Source: Candidatus Poseidoniales archaeon
GTDB lineage: Archaea > Thermoplasmatota > Poseidoniia > Poseidoniales > Poseidoniaceae
Assembly (NCBI GenBank): GCA_003602535.1
Contig: QQSA01000123.1
Location: forward strand, 1-8,932
Length of the DNA: 8,932 nt
Direction: 5' to 3'
The position numbers and the translations under genes are program-made. Under the pieces are notes generated by a model that was not told the DNA's origin, searched no databases, and was given only the letters and a program-made list of their open reading frames with translations. Below are positions 5,076 through 8,932 of this stretch, in pieces (position 1 is the stretch's first letter; each line of letters starts with the position of its first letter).

Positions 5076-7105
5076 TATTCATCACCGTTAAACAGAGAGT
5101 CAATGAGTTTGTCTGTCACCAGGTGTGGTAATGTTACCCTGAGGCTTGGATTAAAATCCATGGCCCTTTTTATTGCAAAAATTGCTCCTTCATTTCTAGC
5201 CCATGCTCTTCTAGATACACCATTATGGACGTCCCAATCAAGCATCGAAAGTAGTTTGCGCTCACTATCTGGAGTTCCATCAATTAGTAATCCAAATCCG
5301 CCATTAATTACTTCGCCCCATCCGACTCCTCCTCCATTGTGAAGGCTGACCCAGGTGGCTCCTCTGAAAGAATCCCCAATGAAATTTTGAACAGCCATAT
5401 CGGCAGTAAACATGGAACCATCCCTTATGTTAGCAGTTTCGCGATATGGTGAATCTGTACCTGAAACATCATGATGGTCTCTTCCCAACACTATAGGGGA
5501 TGTAATTTCACCTGTTTTTATTGCATCATTGAACGCCTTCGCAATTTGTTTTCGTCCTTCAGCATCTGCATACAATATCCTAGCTTGGCTACCTACAACC
5601 ATAGAATTTTCATCGGCTTGTTCAATCCATCTCACATTGTCAAGCATTTGTTGCTTAACTTCCGGTGGCGATTTTTTAGCCATTTCAGTTAGTACTCTAG
5701 CAGCAATTCGATCTGTAACTGCTAAATCTTCAGGATCACATGAAGTACAGACCCATCTGAATGGCCCGAATCCATAATCGAAACACATCGGGCCCATTAT
5801 ATCCTCAACATAACTTGGATATCTGAAACTATCACCAGCATCGGACATCACATCGGCTCCAGCACGAGATGCTTCGAGCAAGAAAGCATTACCATAATCC
5901 CAGAAGTATGCACCGCTGTCTACTAGTTTGTTCACTGCATCGACATGCCTCCGCAATGTTTCTTTAACTTCTAGTTTAAATTGCGAAGGATTTGAGGACA
6001 TCATGTTTTTCGCATCTTCAAATGATAAGGTCACAGGATAATATCCTCCTTGCCAGGGATTGTGAAGGCTGGTTTGATCAGATAGCAAATCAATTTTGAC
6101 ACCTCTGGTAACTAAACGCTCCAGTAAATCAACAATATTGCCAATATGTCCTATAGAAATCGCGACACCTTTCTCTTTCGCATCGATCATTCGGTCTATT
6201 GCATCATCTGTTGAATCAGCAATAACAGATAACCAACCCTGTTCATGCCTTTTATGGGCAGCATGAGGATTTATCTCGCTAACAATACATGATGCGCCTG
6301 CAATAACCGCAGCTTTTGCTTGCGCTCCACTCATCCCGCCCAATCCAGAAGTCACAAAAGAGATGCCTGACAACGAATCTTTTGCACCACAGAACATTCT
6401 TGCAGCATTCAAAACAGTAATCATTGTACCATGGACGATGCCCTGTGGTCCAATATACATGTATGATCCTGCGGTCATTTGACCATATTGGCTAACCCCC
6501 AAAGCATTCATTCTATCATAATCATCTTGAGATGAATAATTAGGAATAACCATCCCATTGGTGATGACAACCCGAGGTGAATCCTTAGATGAAGGGAATA
6601 GGCCAAGAGGGTGGCCTGAATACATCACAAGTGTTTGATCATCTTTCATATCGCAAAGATATTTCATTACAAGTCGATATTGAGCCCAATTCTGAAAAAC
6701 AGAACCATTCCCTCCATAGGTTATCAGTTGATGAGGAAATTGCGCCACTGAATTGTCAAGATTATTATGTATCATCAACATAATAGAAGCTGCTTGTTTA
6801 GATTTAGTAGGATAGGAATCTATTGGATATGAACGGATTTCATATTCAGTCGGCCTGTATCTCATCATCCAAATGCGACCGTATGTTTCCAACTCATCAG
6901 CAAATTCTGATGATAACGCCTCATGCAATTCACTTGGAAAGTATCTGAGTGCATTCCGAATGGCTAATTTCTTTTCTGAAACAGAGAGAATTTTTCTACG
7001 TGCAGGCGCATGGTCAACATCGTTAGAAATCCCAGGATGATTTGGCAATTCATTAGGAATACCTTCTCCGACATGTGCGCGCATTGCGTCTACGTCGGTT
7101 GCCAT
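5075..7105 (-). CDS. hutU: Urocanate hydratase, long eukaryote-like form
   Basis: This is the NAD-dependent urocanase that turns trans-urocanate into 4-imidazolone-5-propionate, the second step of histidine degradation, in the cytoplasm. Recognisable blocks are YGGNG (130-134), GQMTAGS (208-214), the glycine-rich TSGLGGMSGAQ (252-262) expected to bind NAD, DQTSLHNP (343-350), FGPFRWVCTS (446-455), RDHHDVSGTDSP (542-553) and NGGGVGWGE (590-598). At 676 residues it is about 120 longer than the common bacterial enzyme and, from memory, matches the animal UROC1 in length and in many blocks, including the N-terminal LAIRNALRYFP. The bacterial signature with its cysteine (FQGLPARICW) is replaced by VVGSQARIL (503-511), as in the animal form. 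The ATG at 7105 is chosen because an in-frame stop lies close upstream. It is followed directly by hutH and lies 43 bases after the MFS gene, with a stem-loop in that gap. Confidence 0.96.
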   Translation of the reverse strand: MATDVDAMRAHVGEGIPNELPNHPGISNDVDHAPARRKILSVSEKKLAIRNALRYFPSELHEALSSEFADELETYGRIWMMRYRPTEYEIRSYPIDSYPTKSKQAASIMLMIHNNLDNSVAQFPHQLITYGGNGSVFQNWAQYRLVMKYLCDMKDDQTLVMYSGHPLGLFPSSKDSPRVVITNGMVIPNYSSQDDYDRMNALGVSQYGQMTAGSYMYIGPQGIVHGTMITVLNAARMFCGAKDSLSGISFVTSGLGGMSGAQAKAAVIAGASCIVSEINPHAAHKRHEQGWLSVIADSTDDAIDRMIDAKEKGVAISIGHIGNIVDLLERLVTRGVKIDLLSDQTSLHNPWQGGYYPVTLSFEDAKNMMSSNPSQFKLEVKETLRRHVDAVNKLVDSGAYFWDYGNAFLLEASRAGADVMSDAGDSFRYPSYVEDIMGPMCFDYGFGPFRWVCTSCDPEDLAVTDRIAARVLTEMAKKSPPEVKQQMLDNVRWIEQADENSMVVGSQARILYADAEGRKQIAKAFNDAIKTGEITSPIVLGRDHHDVSGTDSPYRETANIRDGSMFTADMAVQNFIGDSFRGATWVSLHNGGGVGWGEVINGGFGLLIDGTPDSERKLLSMLDWDVHNGVSRRAWARNEGAIFAIKRAMDFNPSLRVTLPHLVTDKLIDSLFNGDE

Positions 7106-7113
7106 ACTTGCCC

Positions 7114-7127
7114 GGAGTAATCACTCC
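7114..7127 (-). promoter_or_regulatory. Stem-loop over the hutU ribosome site
   Basis: Read on the minus strand, GGAGT-GATT-ACTCC forms a perfect five-base-pair stem with a four-base loop, eight bases before the hutU ATG. The left arm is the only good Shine-Dalgarno-like sequence (AGGAGTGATT) in the 43-base gap, and it lies unusually far (about 18 bases) from the ATG unless the stem brings them together. The stem could hide the site, shorten the distance or bind a regulator. Confidence 0.4.
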
Positions 7128-7148
7128 TTATTGAGTATTGTAATGTGG

Positions 7149-8423
7149 CTAAGAAATTATTGAATTATTCAGCGAATTATTATGCTTAACATCGGGGCGC
7201 CAAAGTGTGAAAATTATTCCAAAAATCATCATGGCGCATGCGAAATAGACCATGCCGGTCTTTAGGGACAAAATCGAATTATCTAACAACCACCCTGCGA
7301 AATATGTACTTATGCTGAAAGATACAGACATTAGTAACATGTCAATACTGAATACTCTACCTCGCACTTCATCTTCTACCCATTGCTGTGTCAAAATAGT
7401 AGATAGCACCCAATTCGCTCCACTAGCTGCATGTGCTAAAATAATCAAAGTAATAGTTAGGTATAGATTATCAAATATTGTCAGCCCTATTATTAGATAG
7501 AAGAATCCTGAAACTGAAACCAAAATACCAATCAACGAAGGCCATCTGCTTTTGTTAGTCAAAAACTTTCTAGCAACTATTGGCCCAATTCCTGTACCAA
7601 TGCCTCTGGCCATGAAAAATAATCCAATTCCAGCAGCCATCTCTCCGGGAGACATACGTGATCCTGCAATGACGAGGAATACTGCAGCCAAACCTCCACC
7701 TGCCAGATTCCAAGTAGTCTTTGCAAAAACAATGCGCTTCAATCGGGGCTCGTCAAATAATCGAGTGAATCCAGCCTTAATATTGCGAATTGCGGTTTTG
7801 AAAATTGGGCCTTTCATATCTTCACTAACATTCTGTGGCAATTTTAATGGCAACAGTATCAATGCGCCAACTAGGAAAGTAATTGCGTCAATGATAAATG
7901 CAGTATTGACTCCATACTGCGATACGACGATTCCGCCTAAGAAAGCGCCAATCGCCAACGCAGTTGACCAGGTCGCAGCATCTAATGCATTTGCAGTTGC
8001 TAATTCTTCCTCGCTAACTATGTTAGGAAGTGCAGCCCTTTCAGCAGTCATATATGCGCCGTGAAGAACCATCATTACGCCTGATAGACCTATGAGCCAC
8101 CAAATGTCTTCAGGGCCATTAACCATCAAGAAACATAATGCAAGCACTACTTGTACTAAATTGGAAACAACCATTATCCATTTTCTAGACCATCTATCTG
8201 CCAGAAGACCCGTAATTGGTTGAAGGATTGCAAAACCCAACATCCTAATTGTAAACAGTAGTCCTAGCAAAGCTTCTGAGCCTGAATATTTTAGAATAAG
8301 AGTGAATAGTGCAATGGTGTTGAACCATTCACCTATCATTGAAATTACTGCTGCAGCCCAAAAGATTCTGAACCTTCCATTGGTTTTCAGTAATTCTATG
8401 TAACCTATTTCTTTCAAAATCAC
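7149..8423 (-). CDS. MFS transporter (MFS_3 / EntS-like), 424 aa
   Basis: This is an inner membrane transporter of the major facilitator superfamily with about 12 hydrophobic segments, six before and six after a cytoplasmic central loop (about 193-230). The family motif A appears as GLLADRWSRK (72-81) between segments 2 and 3. The stretch ERAALPNIVSEEELATANAL (128-147) is typical of the MFS_3 group, which contains exporters such as EntS, and EDEVRGRVFS (350-359) is a matching C-terminal feature. The tail is short and asparagine/serine-rich. The start is a GTG at 8423, overlapping the stop of the upstream oxidoreductase gene (GTGA, 4 bases), which suggests coupled translation. A TTG two codons later, directly after GGAGTGAT, is the alternative. 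The substrate cannot be told. Being next to hutU does not make it a histidine or urocanate importer, since this subfamily usually exports. Confidence 0.88.
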   Translation of the reverse strand: MILKEIGYIELLKTNGRFRIFWAAAVISMIGEWFNTIALFTLILKYSGSEALLGLLFTIRMLGFAILQPITGLLADRWSRKWIMVVSNLVQVVLALCFLMVNGPEDIWWLIGLSGVMMVLHGAYMTAERAALPNIVSEEELATANALDAATWSTALAIGAFLGGIVVSQYGVNTAFIIDAITFLVGALILLPLKLPQNVSEDMKGPIFKTAIRNIKAGFTRLFDEPRLKRIVFAKTTWNLAGGGLAAVFLVIAGSRMSPGEMAAGIGLFFMARGIGTGIGPIVARKFLTNKSRWPSLIGILVSVSGFFYLIIGLTIFDNLYLTITLIILAHAASGANWVLSTILTQQWVEDEVRGRVFSIDMLLMSVSFSISTYFAGWLLDNSILSLKTGMVYFACAMMIFGIIFTLWRPDVKHNNSLNNSIIS

Positions 8424-8440
8424 TCCTCCTCAGAGTGATT
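8418..8440. repeat. 8-base inverted repeat at the gene junction
   Basis: AATCACTC (8418-8425) and GAGTGATT (8433-8440) are exact reverse complements with a seven-base spacer. They cover the end of the oxidoreductase gene and the start of the MFS gene, and the spacer on the coding strand is the Shine-Dalgarno-like TGAGGAG. The arm shares AGGAGTGATT with the stem-loop before hutU. It could control MFS translation, or result from purine-rich codons (HSEEE) plus a ribosome site. Confidence 0.5.
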
Positions 8441-8932
8441 CCTTTCTGCATTAATAAGACTGCAAATTATCCATTTAGATGTAGGAGTGTTAGATTTAAC
8501 TGCAGTCGAATCTAGTGGGATCAATACATTTGCTTCAGGGAAATATGTGGCTATATTTCCTCGAGGAATGTCGTACGCGACTAATTGCCAACTATTACTA
8601 CGTCGATCTTGACCATTGTAATGTGAGATTATGTCAACTAGGTGTCTATTTTTCCATCCTCTATCAATCATATCTGAAGCATTCATTAGTACAATTCTAC
8701 GGTTTCCATGTATGCCGCGATAGCGATCATGAAGGTCGTATATCGTTGTATTATATTGATCATGTGACCTTATTGTCATCATAACATAATTATCCTCAGG
8801 GATATTTACATCAGGAAGATCATGCGGAATAAAGTGGGCCTTACCATCATGGGTTCTAAAGGAACGAGAATCTCTTGGAGGATTTGGTAATGCGAAGCCA
8901 TTTGGCTCTCGGACACGTTCATTGTAATTATC
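8420..8932 (-). CDS. FdhF/YdeP-type molybdopterin oxidoreductase, C-terminal part
   Basis: The gene is cut by the window edge. The frame is open from 8932 to the TGA at 8420, giving the last 170 residues of a protein whose family is usually about 750 residues. The visible part is the C-terminal molybdopterin-dinucleotide binding domain, with the strongly typical TIRSHDQYNTTIY (53-65), DRYRGIHG, then PRGNIATYFPEANVLIPLD and TPTSKWI near the end. This pattern is that of the FdhF/YdeP group, relatives of formate dehydrogenase alpha subunits with bis-MGD cofactor and often unknown substrate. The N-terminal catalytic part and any iron-sulfur site are outside the window, so activity cannot be judged. 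An internal ATG at 8782 is not the start, because conserved family sequence continues upstream (NGFALPNPPRDSRSF). It overlaps the MFS gene by four bases, and the two are probably in one operon. Confidence 0.9.
   Translation of the reverse strand, partial: DNYNERVREPNGFALPNPPRDSRSFRTHDGKAHFIPHDLPDVNIPEDNYVMMTIRSHDQYNTTIYDLHDRYRGIHGNRRIVLMNASDMIDRGWKNRHLVDIISHYNGQDRRSNSWQLVAYDIPRGNIATYFPEANVLIPLDSTAVKSNTPTSKWIICSLINAERNHSEEE

Noticed and set aside
7552..8064. 170-codon open frame on the plus strand
   Set aside because: It lies wholly opposite the MFS transporter, which has clear family motifs and membrane segments; the plus-strand translation shows no recognisable pattern.
7149..8423. Histidine or urocanate importer based on the hut neighbours
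   Set aside because: The protein belongs to the MFS_3 exporter-like group, its gene overlaps the oxidoreductase gene rather than hutU, and no sequence feature indicates the substrate.

Overview
The window looks like a piece of an AT-rich archaeal chromosome, most likely a marine Thermoplasmatota of the Marine Group II (Poseidoniales) type. The reasons are a tRNA-Val gene with no encoded CCA end and a TATA box about 26-32 bases upstream, the archaeal families DUF835 and DUF5679, very acidic zinc-ribbon proteins, and Shine-Dalgarno-like sequences of the GGTGAT/GAGTGAT type. Assignment to this lineage is an inference from gene content and was not checked by a search.

Layout. Positions 1-195 hold no certain gene, only short inverted repeats upstream of a 50-residue DUF5679-type zinc-binding protein (196-348, +). 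A tRNA-Val(GAC) gene follows (397-469, +). Facing it on the minus strand is a two-gene unit: a large membrane protein with two zinc ribbons, two EF-hand loops, two membrane segments, a four-cysteine loop, acidic tails and a small C-terminal beta-type domain (887-2575), then a small zinc-ribbon protein (532-882). Divergent from this unit, across about 96 bases, is a DUF835 protein (2672-3541, +), whose end overlaps the end of hutH by 8 bases.

The right half is one minus-strand run. In transcription order it contains the C-terminal part of a FdhF/YdeP-type molybdopterin oxidoreductase (cut by the window edge), an MFS transporter overlapping it by 4 bases, then after 43 bases urocanate hydratase (hutU), and histidine ammonia-lyase (hutH) joined to hutU by a one-base TAATG overlap. 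HutH converts L-histidine to trans-urocanate and ammonia, and HutU hydrates urocanate to imidazolonepropionate. These are the first two steps of histidine degradation. The later enzymes (HutI and HutG/HutF types) are not in the window. The urocanase is the long form of about 676 residues, resembling the animal enzyme rather than the roughly 555-residue bacterial form.

The least explained part is the zinc-ribbon/EF-hand membrane protein with its small partner and the divergent DUF835 gene. Short stem-loops also sit at the starts of the MFS gene and hutU and share the 10-mer AGGAGTGATT on the coding strand.
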